NCBI GenBank assembly: GCA_014871385.1
Contig: CM026426.1
Location: forward strand, 36,271,918 to 36,335,917
DNA: 64,000 nucleotides
Direction: 5' to 3'
DNA from: Ceratodon purpureus
Taxonomy: Eukaryota > Streptophyta > Bryopsida > Pseudoditrichales > Ditrichaceae
The notes beneath the pieces are model-generated. The model was not told where the DNA came from, made no database searches, and saw only the letters and a list, made by a program, of their open reading frames with translations. Below, in pieces: positions 24,801 through 35,979 of the stretch. The stretch's first letter is position 1; each line of letters begins with the position of its first letter. The position numbers and the translations under genes were made by a program.

Positions 24801-26307
24801 TCCTGATTTGGAAAAGCGAAAGAACACAAGCTACAATGCGAAATGGATATACTTGGAATTGGTTCAGTTGACGACGCTAATGGCTGGGGATAGAACATAG
24901 GCCACGGATATAACCCTGACGGTCGTCCTCCAAACCTCAGCTGATTGGCCTCTTCAATGATAGCATTAAGCCCGACTTGGTTTAGCTTCAACTGGTTTTG
25001 AATTCCCTCAAGGTCTGTCTTCGCTGCTAGGCACTCCTCCTCAGTCTGATTTAACTTTGCTCTATTCTTTTCCTTCATCTGATCGAATTGTGCCTTCACG
25101 TGCTCCTGGGCCTCTAAATTAGCAGGCTCCCATGCATCTCCATCAAGCGCAGCAATCTGGTCTTCCAACATGTCGAAATTAGCCTCCAACGCCCTCTTTG
25201 TGTTGCACAATGACTGGATCTTCGTCTTTGTCTTCCCTACGTCTGCTGTTATTGCTGTCCTCTCATTGTCAGAATCCTCGCAATGTCTCCCAATCTCACG
25301 AGCCTCTCTGCAGTGCAGCTTCCGAGCTCAACCTCCTGATTCGTTGGGATCCGACTTCCACAGACCTCCGAAGCATCCTGCGACCGAACCCTTGACCAAT
25401 TCAGACCATGTTCGTACTGCACACCTAAAGTAATTGCTTCAGAATTTTGGTATGACAATTCCCAAATTTTCTAAACCCTATAAACATTAGATATGATCCT
25501 TGGATTACGTACCCTTTTGGCGTTGGCTACAGGATCTCCCACGGACGTCTCTAGCTTCAGCTTGTAAATTTCATCCTTACTCACCCTCGTGACTCCCTTG
25601 TCCTTACAGTACTGCAGCTTCTCTCGCGTATCAACACGCATCTTCCGCTGCCGTTGGTTAACCTCTTGTGCGAAAGCTGCCCAATTGACGCTCCCCTCTC
25701 CGTGCACAAATTCATGCTGGATCCCCTCTGAAAACTTCACCTTCAGCACCGAAGGCATTTGCTGGGGATCGTGCTGGTATATTACGGGGTGCAGCTCCAG
25801 CACCCTCTCCATTACCTTTGCGTTTAGACAGTCTTGCCACTTGTAGCCGTTGCGTCCTCTTTTCCCTGACCGCTTGCCAAAGAGCTTCGCCATGTCGTCA
25901 GCAGACTTGAAGACGTTGCTGAAGCGCTTAGGGTTAACTCCAGTCCCAGAGAGATTGTGTAAATTCACCCAATCCTCCTCCAGCAAAATTGCCGGCGGTG
26001 CCCTACACTTCACGAGGGCAGCATTCACGTCAACGAGCTCGACAATGTCTTCGTCCTCCTCCTCTCCGACGCCTTCACCTTCATTCTCTTCTCGGTCGTC
26101 ATCAAGGAGCGAAGCAGCGTCTGCTACCACCTTCACTCCAACCGCCTTGGCTTTTGGGAAGGTATCTCTTTCCTTCGGCCCACTCTCCTTGGACTTGGCG
26201 CTGCCGCTACAAACAGGTCTCTTCGTAGCACTCAGCGACCCTGTCTTCGATGGAGACTGAGTCGACTTCCCTCCAGCTTGTATAAGCGGGCCTTTCATCT
26301 TTCCCAT
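21819..26307 (-). CDS. SUVR-like H3K9 methyltransferase with coiled-coil/RING-like N-terminus
   Basis: Multi-exon gene on -. Inferred exons are 26307-25513, about 25320-24488, 23939-23648, 23562-23149, 23098-23067, 22976-22689, 22583-22011 and 21908-21819. Order of parts: Lys/Ser-rich start with an acidic run (EEEDEDIVELVDV); coiled coil; RING-H2-like finger (CSLC…GCMHIYHPWC…C-x4-C); disordered acidic and Lys-rich linker; Pre-SET (DISRGLEDVPV, then clustered Cys); SET (GRGWGLQTLEAI…NVARFLNHRCEDANL…EELTW); DYG and post-SET CLCGSLAC. The SET half matches plant SUVR4/SUVR1 closely. The known role of that family is H3K9 methylation in the nucleus. NHRC and DYG are intact. The 22976-22689/22583 junction is out of phase by one and the exon 1/2 and 2/3 joins are unclear, so it may be slightly damaged or two genes. 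Confidence 0.75.
23940..24430. repeat. Intron of SET gene rich in AGTACTC motifs
   Basis: Non-coding. Many AGTACTC, GTACTCTGGA and GAGTAC copies occur without strict periodicity. Related motifs occur in the transposase introns (18590-19225, 20290-20600). Confidence 0.5.
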
Positions 26308-27076
26308 TCAGTGCACCACATACACCTGAAAAACAAAAAGCAAAAAAAAAACGCACATCGTCATTGCAACTCTGAAGACTAACCCTAAACCTCGGAGATT
26401 CTAAGAACACGCACAGCACACACGGAGTAGATATCTGCAGTGGTCTTACTCACCCTTACAACAAGTGCCAGGCGCCTTCGACGCTCACCAAAACCGCACC
26501 CTCTACTTACTCGCGCCTCCAACCTCTACACCTGTACCACACGACTCTACTCTCTCCCGCTAACCCTGAACGCCTATTTCCCCTGGACTCTACACTTCCA
26601 CGCCACCACGTATTGAAAAGAAAGGAGCTACGGGTGAGAAGCCGAACAAGCGACACAAGTTTGCTGCAACACAACCAACCTACGGAAGGACCGCAAAACT
26701 GGCGCAAGCGGAAAACTCAAAAAAAACCCTAAACTCCCAAGGGGGGAACAGAGGTGGCGAGGTGCGAGACGACCACCTGCTTGACCGGTGAGAAATTAGG
26801 CGCTCCCATTGGAGTGACTGGTGGTCACCCTTCTCCCGCCATCCGCGACCGGTGATCACCTGTAGTCGCCGGCACATACGTTGGAACCCAAATCTGGCCT
26901 CATCCTGACAGCCCTGTCCCACGCGGCATCCCCGCATTAATCGACCCTGACGCGTAATACCAAGCTGTCACTTTTTTTCTAAACAAAGCAAACAGTATCC
27001 CATGTACTCATCGCATCCTAAGCTTCCAAAAACTGTTGACTTCAGGTACATCATTGAGTACAAGTACATGTAAAAA
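26308..27076. other. 5' region of SET gene inside nested transposon
   Basis: No coding frame supported. It must contain the promoter of the - strand SET gene, but I cannot pick a TATA box with confidence. Confidence 0.5.
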
Positions 27077-27102
27077 TTGAGCCACCCTAGCATGCTTCCA
27101 CC
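27077..27102 (-). repeat. Right terminal inverted repeat of nested transposon
   Basis: On -, GGTGGAAGCATGCTAGGG followed by TGGCTCAA. It matches the left TIR with two differences in 26. TSD CTAAGG follows at 27103-27108. Confidence 0.9.
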
Positions 27103-28679
27103 CTAAGGTGAAACGCATGATTCTCCATCTGTAGTACGTAATTTTGCCTTGTTCGCTCCAACTCTAGTTCTTCCTCAAAATAGCTATCTCTTACAACTCG
27201 ACCGGGAGGGTATCCAAAAGGAGGAGGTGGTACTCTGTCATCGGGATGAAGTACGTTGGGGTTGTCCCCGCTATTGTGATCAGTACCGTCAGTGTGATAA
27301 CCTAGAGGTGGAGGAAATATTCCAGGCGGAGTCCGCGAAGATGATCTGTAATCATCTTCTGCAAATAGGGCAGATGGGGTACCATGACCACCATATCCGC
27401 GGTATGGAGGGGGAGTTGCGTAATCATCACGTCCCAGTCTCTGCGTATCTTCTTCGGGATCTGGGGAATAACCGTGAGGTACCTCTCTCGGAGGTGTTTG
27501 ATGGCGCGGACTAGCACTCCTTGGAGGACTCGGTATTTCCGACCAGCCGTCGTCATAGTTACTAAAGTATCTTGATCCCGTTGCATAATCTGGCCACGGT
27601 CGTCCCCCATAGGGTCCATACGCACCATCCGCAAAGTCAAAGGGTAAATCAGCTCCTTTCGGTTCCCAGTGGCCATAGCCTTGTTCGTGGGGTCCCATGT
27701 CCTGACGATCTAGCGAACGGTGTCCCCCGTGGGCAGAGCTCTGTCCATACTCATCATGGTTGGTACGCGATGACTCTCTGCCACGATGCCCTCTGCGATT
27801 CCTGGGATTTTCGTTTGAGTGACGTCCTCGATAGTTGTCTTCATCATCATAGCTTAAACGACGTCTCTCCTGTTCCTCATCATTGTATTCGATGGCTAGA
27901 GTTTGTATTCCTGCATCTTGTGCCGGTGGACTCCGACGGTTTGAAATATGTAATGGGGGACAATCGCTATGTCCACTCCAGTCTGTTACAAGATCCATGC
28001 TGTCTCTGTTCATTCTATTTGTCCTCAGGCCCGAGACTGTGGTCCAGTCAACCCTCTTGTGTAAGACAATCTCCGCCCACACCATTGCCATATTCGAATA
28101 CAACATGATATGAGGTCGGGAGTTCTGGATTCGTGCTGCTCGAAAAACCTCGTTGTATCGAATTTTGAAATGATTACTTTCACAATTGTCGATCCTGATC
28201 TCTCCTAGTGTTGCCTATTCCTCCGCAGCCTCGGTACGTAGATGTACTGGGATCAACTTCATGAGGTGCTTCATCTTGACATATTCCTTGCAAGTTACCA
28301 TCCGCCATGGTGATGGTTCTCCCTCCCATCCAATCTCTGCTACACAATCAGGGTCATTCGTAGCGTATGGATCCAAGGGGTGTCTCGAACCAACCTTGTA
28401 ACAATGCGAGTAACTTCTCCCCACCGTATAAAAGTTGATTTAATCTCGTATATATCTAGTGCATAAGGACTAAAACAAAACCGAGAACTCCTGCCAAAAA
28501 ACCGTACGTATGAAGCACTATATTGTTGGTTTCATAATAACCAACATACGGTGATGACAACCCTAAACACAATCCCACGATAACCCGTGGGGAAGTAGAA
28601 AAAGCTTGGAGGAACGCAACTGAGCTGAAGTAAATCCAGCACATGTAGCACGAGCACCCAAGTGAAGAAAAAGGAAGCA

Positions 28680-28702
28680 GGGCCAGCCTTTTATGCTGGC
28701 CC
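28680..28702 (-). promoter_or_regulatory. TATA box in the loop of an 8-bp inverted repeat (gene B)
   Basis: GGGCCAGC and GCTGGCCC form perfect arms around a 7-nt loop, which is ATAAAAG on -. Gene B coding text begins about 267 nt downstream, close to the spacing in genes A and C. The GACGGCC array begins just upstream. Confidence 0.72.
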
Positions 28703-28739
28703 GAACCCCTAGACAGCCAGTTAGGTCAAACGACGGCCC

Positions 28740-29410
28740 CCCTACGGCCGTTGGATCTCGGGGAATGGAGAATCCAACGGCCGTAACTGGTCCGTCGCGG
28801 GACCGGTCGCGGCCGTCCAGGATCGCGGCCGCGACCGGTCGTGCGGCCGCGACCGCTCCCCAAAGGGTGCGTCGGTGGACCGCCGCCCCGCGGTCGGGAC
28901 GGCCGACCACGTGGACGGCCGCGGCCAACCGCGGGGACGGCCGTGCTGCACCCCGCGGTCGGAGGCTGCAGCGGCGTGGTCGGCCACGGTCGTCCAGGCG
29001 GACGGCCCTTCCGACCGCGGGGTTGGCCGTGGCCGTCCCCGGGGACGGCCGTGCTCCACCCCGCGGGGACGGCCTTGTCCGACCCCGCGGGGACGGCCGT
29101 GCTCCACCCCGCGGTCGGAGGCTGCAGCGGCGTGGTCGGCCACGCCCGTCCACGCGGATGGACCTTCCGACCGCGGGGTCGGCCGTGGCCGTCCCCAGGG
29201 ACGGCCGCGGCCGACCCCGGGGTCGAGGGGCTGCGACCGCGGTGTCGGCCGCGGCCGTCCACGCGGGGTCGGCCACGGCCGTCCCCGCTTGGACGGATGT
29301 CGTCCGCAGCCGTTGGATCTTCTCGTCGGAGGAGATCCGACGGCCGTGGGCGACGGCCGTGACCGCGGGGTCGGCCGTGGCCGTCCCCGGGGACGGCCGG
29401 GGGGGGGGAG
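28740..29410. promoter_or_regulatory. GACGGCC array upstream of gene B
   Basis: About 670 bp of GC-rich DNA dominated by GACGGCC/GGCCGTC and GGTCGGCCGTGGCCGTCC variants, with internal near-duplications (for example 28955-29010 and 29105-29165 share CCGCGGTCGGAGGCTGCAGC). The orientation relative to the gene is the same as for A, C and D: the array lies upstream of the TATA. Confidence 0.72.
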
Positions 29411-29599
29411 GGTCGAAGGAACTCCCTGCCCCTTGTGTTTTCTCTCCTCTCCTCCCCCCTCTCCTCCCCTACTCTTCCCCCTCCTTCTTGTCCCAAACAA
29501 TTCTACTTGGGATTGTTTGGACAGCATATCTCCTAGAAATGGGAAATTCAGACATATCCCGGATATTGTGGGGAATGTCCTGAAGATCCTGTGATCGGG

Positions 29600-32130
29600 G
29601 AGGTGGTAACGACGTTTGAAATTGGGATCCAATGAACTATGTGATATTTTGGTTCTTTGGGGTTGGATAACCCCCTAGGATCTACAAATAATGTGAACAC
29701 GTTTATGAAGAAGAATATATATCCTATTGATTGGAAAGAACCGTAAACATTGTGGGTATACTAAAACAGTTTTTACCAATTGTCATTTAAAGAAACGAAG
29801 TTACTCATGTTTTAGCATATGGTAATGAATTAACATTTTATACTAACGAATCAAAAGAGTAAATGTCAACAACGAGATGATAAGAGGAACATTGCGGAGA
29901 GAATGCACTAGAAGTAATTCAACGCATAAATTGATGTACACACTTGGTTTTTCATGCGGTGCACCTTACGTTTAAATGGTTAAGAGATTTGCAATTATAT
30001 TTCACCGGTTTACGGTTTCATAAATCTCTTAAAAATATAGATCCAATTTCTTCTCGACTAGTGGTATACAATGAAAATATTTATATAGATTCTTTGGCTC
30101 TAATTTTTAATGGAATGATTTACCCCAGTTTTATTTCTTTAATTTTACATACTCTCGTTCTTTAGTATTATGATAGAATCAAAAATAAAAACATAAATAG
30201 TAGTTTAGATTATGAGAGAAACTGGAGATAATAATAAATTTAAAAAAACCAAAACAAACATTCAATTCTCCTGGGATTATGCAATTCATGGGAGGAATAA
30301 AACTCAAATCATTGTTTTCATAACAAATGGTCCAATTCTAATTTCTCATGCCTGGTTTAGAGTTATATGAAATATAAAAAATCTCCTTGCACTTTAATGT
30401 CTTTTATTTTACACACTTCCATACCGTAGTACTGTGTTATCATTAAAAAAAAATAAAAAATCACTAGCTCACATTATGAGATGAGGAAGGGATAATAGTA
30501 AAAAACAAAACAAAAACAGAAAACATTCAATCGTCACTGAATAATGCCAATTTGTGAACGACTAAAATTGAAATCATTATTTTTATAAACAATTCTAATT
30601 TCCCACGCCCAGAATTGAGTTGTAACTTGTAACTTATATGAAATAAAATAAATAAATTAGGTAACACATTTACATTATATACTATAGGAATATATGTTTA
30701 TTCATATACACTTTAACGTAAATATAAATATGGAATTGGATTCTAACTTGTACAATGTATAGTATATACGTACAAAAGTAATCACTTACTAATGACACAA
30801 TGAGAGAATTTAACAAGCACGATAATTCATAGAGACACATAGACTATACTGTACCAAGGAAAAATTAAAAAGTCACGACGTGAAATACTTGGAGCTACAA
30901 GTACGGAAATAAAATTATTACACGAAAACGTATATTGACGGGACATAATTTTAGAAATATATATATATTATTGGAATACTAAAAATACTGATGAACGATG
31001 TTTGGTAGGGTGGTATTGTTTCGGAATAGTAATTAATTAAATTAATGAACAACACAAAGAACAAGAGGTTTGAGGACGGATATGAATATTAGAACTATAA
31101 CGACGACGAGTGTAATATTAAGAAATAACGTATCTATACACTTGGGGAAAGCTGTGAAGTAGAAGTATATTTATAAGTAAACAAATGAGTGAACCATCAA
31201 AATAATAGACGAAAAAAAAATAGTTTGAGAGGGAAAGTATCGAAATTATAATTATTATAAGAAATAGAAGTCGGCCATGATGTAGTGATACATGGAGAGT
31301 TCAAAACGTATATATGAAAGAGGGGTACAGTACTCAATAAAAACTAAAGCAGTAGGGTACATCTAGTAGAATATAATTCAAAACTAAAGCAGTAGGGTAG
31401 AATTAGTAAAATGGTGGAATAGTGGTCGAATTAGTAAAATATACTTTAACATGGGTCATGGAGGAAATAAATCGAAATACCAACGTTCGAAACGATATGA
31501 AAGGAAGAAATTCACGAAATGACATTTATGGAGCTTCGAGGGTTGGAGTTGATGATTAGACAAATTAGACGTTAAAAAAAGGGCATAAACTAGGGGGGAA
31601 TAAACATAGAGGAAAATAAAGAAGAAGTAAATGAAAACCATATTCCAAAGTGGAAATTGTATAGAGGGAGGAACGTTAAAAGTACATAAAGAGATGGTAA
31701 CTTGAATTAAATTGAGAATATGAAGCCGTTTAGTGAAAGTATAATAGAAGTACTTATGTATTTAAAAAAACAAAAATTCAAAGCGGAGAATAAGAAGACG
31801 GAGAACTATTTAGATTACAATTTCTGAAACAAGTTTAGATGAGTTCGATTTCTGCAAGGAACTTCTGGAGTGCGATGGTAGACAGCATGAAATGCGTACG
31901 ATAGAAACAACAGAAATAATGATTCGAATAAATGACACATACATTAACTTCGGTGGAGCGTACGGAATAATGACTCGTTGAAGAATTTAGATGCTTTGCA
32001 TACCATGAAGTATTTTAATTCATGTTTACATTAACTGCTGTTCTCATTTTAATTGGTGAAAGAAATTAACAGGTTTAGTGTAATATGTGGTCGGAAGATG
32101 TAGCATTATATGTTTTTATCATTTGTATTT
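29600..32130. other. AT-rich spacer between divergent genes B and C
   Basis: About 2.5 kb of strongly AT-rich DNA with no supportable coding frame or RNA gene. It separates the two GACGGCC promoter arrays of the divergent, paralogous genes B and C. Confidence 0.6.
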
Positions 32131-32149
32131 AAAAAAAGGGGGGGGAGGG

Positions 32150-32546
32150 AAATTTCCGGCGGCCGCGACGGCCTCGTCCCCACGGTCGGGGGCCGTCTCC
32201 GCGAGGGGCCGTCCGCGGGGACGGCCCTTCGACTGCGGCCGTGATCGAACGGCCGTCGCCTTGGAGACGGCCCCGATCGGACGGCGGCGGGCTGTCGCCG
32301 ACGGGGCCGTCTCCAAGGCCGTCTCCAAGGCCGTCCCCTCGGCGACGGCCTTCATCGGACGGCCGTCGCCGAGGAGACGGCCCGATCGGACGGCCGCGGA
32401 GGCACGGGCCTCCGCGGCCGTCACCGTGGCCCCCGACCCGACGGCCCATAACGGCCGTCGTCAGGTTCGGGACGACGGCCATTGGCCACGGCCGTAGGAT
32501 CGGGGGGCGACGGCCCTAGGCTTGGGGGGACGGCCGTAGGGTTGGG
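32150..32546. promoter_or_regulatory. GACGGCC array upstream of gene C
   Basis: About 400 bp of GACGGCC/GGCCGTC heptamers, often as GATCGGACGGCC, running up to the TATA palindrome. Confidence 0.75.
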
Positions 32547-32572
32547 GGCCGTCGCCATATATGGCGACGGCC
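32547..32572 (+). promoter_or_regulatory. Perfect 26-bp palindrome with central ATATAT (gene C)
   Basis: The two 13-bp arms are GGCCGTCGCCATA and its exact reverse complement. The centre reads CATATATGG, a TATA-like core, and GACGGCC heptamers form both outer edges. The ATG of gene C is about 250 nt downstream. Confidence 0.72.
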
Positions 32573-32808
32573 GTCCCCCACTTCCTCACTTCACTCTCCT
32601 CAATAGTCCCTCTCCTATTGCTACAGTTTCCCAATTCACTTGGGAGCTTGTTGGTACGTGGGGGGAGGAGATGGGGGTCCCTTTTTATTGTGGGGGGGGG
32701 GGGGAGTTTTTGAATTTTCTGTATTCGTTATTTTGTAAACCGTCATGTATCAACTCCTTGTTTTCTTTAAAACAAAACCATTACGTTTTTGTTTAAAACG
32801 AGGTTACT

Positions 32809-35800
32809 ATGGCGGATCCGGAACATGATGAGATTGGAGGAACCGGGAAGAGGAACAGGCCGAAGGGAACGTGCCACAACTTTTCTTGGGAGATCCTAGA
32901 CAACAAAAACATTGTAGCAGAAGAAGGCTGGGAATCTGTAGGGGAGATTTTCTGGACTTTCAAGGAGTGCAAGAAGTATGTGAAGATGTATCACATTGAC
33001 AAGTTGTGGCCCCGAGAAGAACACGAGATGAACACACGGAATTTTACTTGCAAGCCCTGGTCATGCATGGATGACCATTTCTTGCATCGGGCATATGAAG
33101 TCTGGACTACTATGTTCGGGCAACGGAAGCCCAGCAAAGGCCATTTCAATTATACCATTTGCAGTATGGTATATGCGGAGCTAATATTGAAGCGGAAGAT
33201 TAGTTGGTGTACGTACCCCACTACGAAAGACAGGCTGTTGCAAATTGGATGGATGGTAAGAGACATTCTGGATTTATATATGATCGATCCTTTGCAAGCA
33301 AAGAAGGTTGTAGCGGAGTTCCGAAAGCGGTAGTGGCCACATCTAAAGAGCTTTGCGAAGAATGAAGTAAAAAAAGTACAGAATGAAACTCCGCATCGTC
33401 TAGAGGAAAAGAAGCCCGTTGCCATTGCCAATGTGATCGCTACGATGTTCCCCGTTGCCACAGAAACTAATGTCCCTACTATTCCTAGAGCAGACCTCGG
33501 AATCACGGTGAAATCTTCCAACGATACAAAGGGCAAGGCAGCCGTAGATGAGGTGGAAGTGGAGGTGGACAATGACTGTTCAACACATCTTATGGCTGCG
33601 GAAGCCGGATGCTCCAACCCTCGTTCAGTGGATGATGGTCCAAGTTCCTTGGCAATAGTTTAAGGGCGTACCGAAGAGGATAGCACAAAGGATGCAGTTC
33701 ATTCCATTTCGGAGATTATGGAGCTGGTGAAGTCGATGCCAAACAACGAATCATTGAAGGAGTTACTAGATTTTAGCATCAAATTGACGGAGGTGTCCTC
33801 TGATGAACAGCGTGGGGGCTTAGAGAATACCACGGAGGGAGACGCTGCAGGAAAAACCACGGAGGAAGTGCAACAAATTCATAATGTGTTGAAGATTGCA
33901 CACACCCTGAAGGAAGGGGCTTCTGTATTAGGCACTATGGCACCAGATCTCATAAATATGGCTCATGCATTTGGAAGTATCACTCCCGGCATGGTACAGG
34001 GTGCCCTTGGCTTTGACACTTTGGCATCTTCCATTAAGCCTCTTCAAGAAGACCGTGTGAAATTAGGCGAAGAGAACGTGGCCCTGAGTAAGGATTTAAT
34101 GGAGGCAACGCAACAAATCAAGAGTTTGACAAGAAGGTTGGACAATGTGAAGATGAATTTTTATGCACAATTGGAAGAGTGCAAAATCTACCACCCGGTA
34201 GATAAGGAGAAAAACAAAACAAAAGAAGTGAAGCCTACGGTGAAGAAGGAAGTGGTGAAGGTGGAAGGAAAGGATCGTATCATTGAAGTACTGAGCGATG
34301 GTGAGGATTCCGATGACCTTGGCCTTTCTAAATTCTCAAATAAAAGTGGAGATGGGGCCACACAAGGGATGGCGTCTCAGAAGTCTAAAATGACATCAGG
34401 TCCAGTTCCATTGGACATTGGCTCTAGCCAAGCATCACCAAGACATGAGGATAGAGGAAAAGGGCCAATGGATGATTCAAAGGAATTAGACATTCTTTTA
34501 CGGGATTTGGAGGTGGCTAGAAGGGAAAGAGACGAGGCCCGTACGGAACTGGAAAGGCTGAAGACCACCATACAGATGGTAGATGATACACCATCTTCCA
34601 TAAGGGCATTATCATGGCTTGGTTGGGTCCACAAACTACGAGATAAGGAGACAATAGTCTCTAGAGCACAACAGGATATGAAGAAATGTGCAATTACTTC
34701 CATGGATGTCGAAGAAGCTATCCAATCATCTTTACAGAAGTATAACGAGGCAGCAGCCAAGGGCGGCGAGGATGCTACAAAAATCACGATATGGCGCGAT
34801 GTAGGAGAAATGATGGAGCGCACATTACATAGTTCCAAAAATAAAGAAGGGGTCATTGACTGGGCGCTAGAGGTCGAGGAGGGGTGGATGTCGTACGATG
34901 TACTATCATCTCATTTGGATGAATCGAAACGTGTGGTTATCCATACCCGCAAACCGTCGGAGGAATATTCGAAGGAAACGTGTCCCATCTGTCAACAATA
35001 TTTTGGGCCGGAAGGGGCCTTTGAGATGCGAAATTGTAATCACAAGTTCCACATAACCCGCATCGCGAAGGCTGCTTTAAACAACAAACAGTGTGTTATG
35101 TGTCGCTCCCCAATTAGTTCACGTTTTTACGAGATGCTGGGACTACAACACGTGATGCCGCCTGGGCATGAGTTTGATCGGTGGAATTTACCACTAGACC
35201 AACTACCTAAGAAAGAGCTGAATTATTATGAATGGGGCAAATCACTGGCTTGGAACCCGGAGACAATGACTCACCAACTATCTACGGCTAACGATGCCGG
35301 AATGGACGATCTTTCATGGATGACACACGACTATGAGGTGGAGATGAGGGCACGTGAAATTCCGGATGCCAAGGACCGAGAATTTTTTTGTAGGAACTTC
35401 GGTGGACATTGGAGTATACATGGCAATCGCTTCTTCCGGTTTCCAAAACCAGAAGTTGTGGTAGATGCCGGCGGTAAGAGAAGAGAAGTAGAACGGGACT
35501 ATGGCCAACTTGATGAGTACAAGATGTATGACAGAACCCCGGTTGGGAGGGCACTTGTATTGGCCAAACTAGAAGAAGTCATTCAGCATCGTCGCACTTT
35601 TACAGAGGAATCCTTCAAATATTCGGACCTAGACTACTGGGTGATCATTAAGAAGTCTGACGATGCTCTTCAGAAAATAGTTTGCGACTGGAGAAGGGCA
35701 CTTCGTGCGGAGGATAATTCCTCTCGTTGGTCACGCAATAGGATTGAGAAGATTGTGCAAGAAACAGTAGCCAAGATTGAGAAGGCAAAGGAGTTGTGGA

Positions 35801-35979
35801 ACGGGGAGAATTCCAAGAAGCGCAATCGAGACAATCCTTATGAAGATGACCCCGAATGGGGAGAAGATAATCGTCGTTCTTTGGATCGCGTGGAAGAAGA
35901 ATATCGATCGGGGGGTACGATTACACATCCAAGCCAGCGACGCCAAACTCGGAGGTCAAATGCAAACAATGGACGTTGA
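32809..35979 (+). pseudogene. Gene C: N-domain, coiled coil, SIM-like and RING-like cargo protein
   Basis: One frame of 1,057 codons opens with MADPEHDEIGG and is broken by TAG at codon 175 and TAA at codon 285, with no frameshift. Residues 1-170 share a domain with gene B (VAEEGWE…CKKYVKM…SMVYAELILKRKISW). A helical, coiled-coil middle follows. Near residue 491 IIEVLSDGEDSDD has the form of a SUMO-interaction motif, a hydrophobic core plus acidic tail. A RING-H2-like finger lies at about 725-770 (CPIC…NCNHKFH…CVMC), but the ligand expected after H-x2 is Arg. The C-terminal ~290 residues are charged, with an unknown domain. SIM plus RING recalls SUMO-targeted ubiquitin ligases; that role is inference. 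The leader has a G-run and TTTTTGAATTTT as in gene A. Confidence 0.7.

Larger units (their letters stand above)
16436..27102. mobile_element. Nested 10.7-kb DNA transposon with SET-domain cargo
   Basis: The termini are inverted repeats of 26 bp with two mismatches, both containing AAGCATGCTAGGGTGG (16436-16461 and 27077-27102). They are bounded by the 6-bp TSD CTAAGG (16430-16435 and 27103-27108). Removing the element and one TSD restores the frame of gene B, which independently proves the boundaries. It carries a four-exon transposase-like gene on + (17415-21489) and a multi-exon SET-domain gene on - (26307-21819), convergent on a ~330-bp gap. The superfamily is uncertain. Six-bp TSDs are reported for few groups (IS3EU is one I recall), but I cannot confirm that. 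Its introns are rich in AGTACTC/GAGTAC motifs. Confidence 0.9.
16252..28424 (-). pseudogene. Gene B: shared N-domain plus disordered tail, split by nested transposon
   Basis: Coding text on - runs from about 28424 to 27109 and resumes at 16429, ending at a TAG at 16252-16254. The gap is exactly the nested transposon plus one copy of its TSD, and the frame is continuous across it (…MENHAFHL, then RRDNRRLMEKRER…). The N-terminal ~110 residues (VAEIGWE…CKEYVKMKHLMKL…MVWAEIVLHKRVDW) match the start of gene C. A long Arg/Asp/Pro/Tyr-rich disordered region with many YGG/PPP motifs follows, ending in a short charged helix. One in-frame TAG lies at 28215-28217. The visible start is a GTG, so the true ATG was lost, changed, or sits in an upstream exon. 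Its function is unknown, and the shared domain implies a job related to gene C. Confidence 0.7.

Noticed and set aside
24525-26260. Plus-strand open frames across the SET gene
   Set aside because: Shadows of the minus-strand exons, which have splice sites and recognisable domains.
28554-28566. ACAACCCTA as an internal hAT end
   Set aside because: It lacks the terminal G, a matching partner and a TSD, and sits in the gene B leader.
28563-29632. Several 170-296-codon frames on both strands
   Set aside because: Composition artefacts of the GACGGCC array upstream of gene B.
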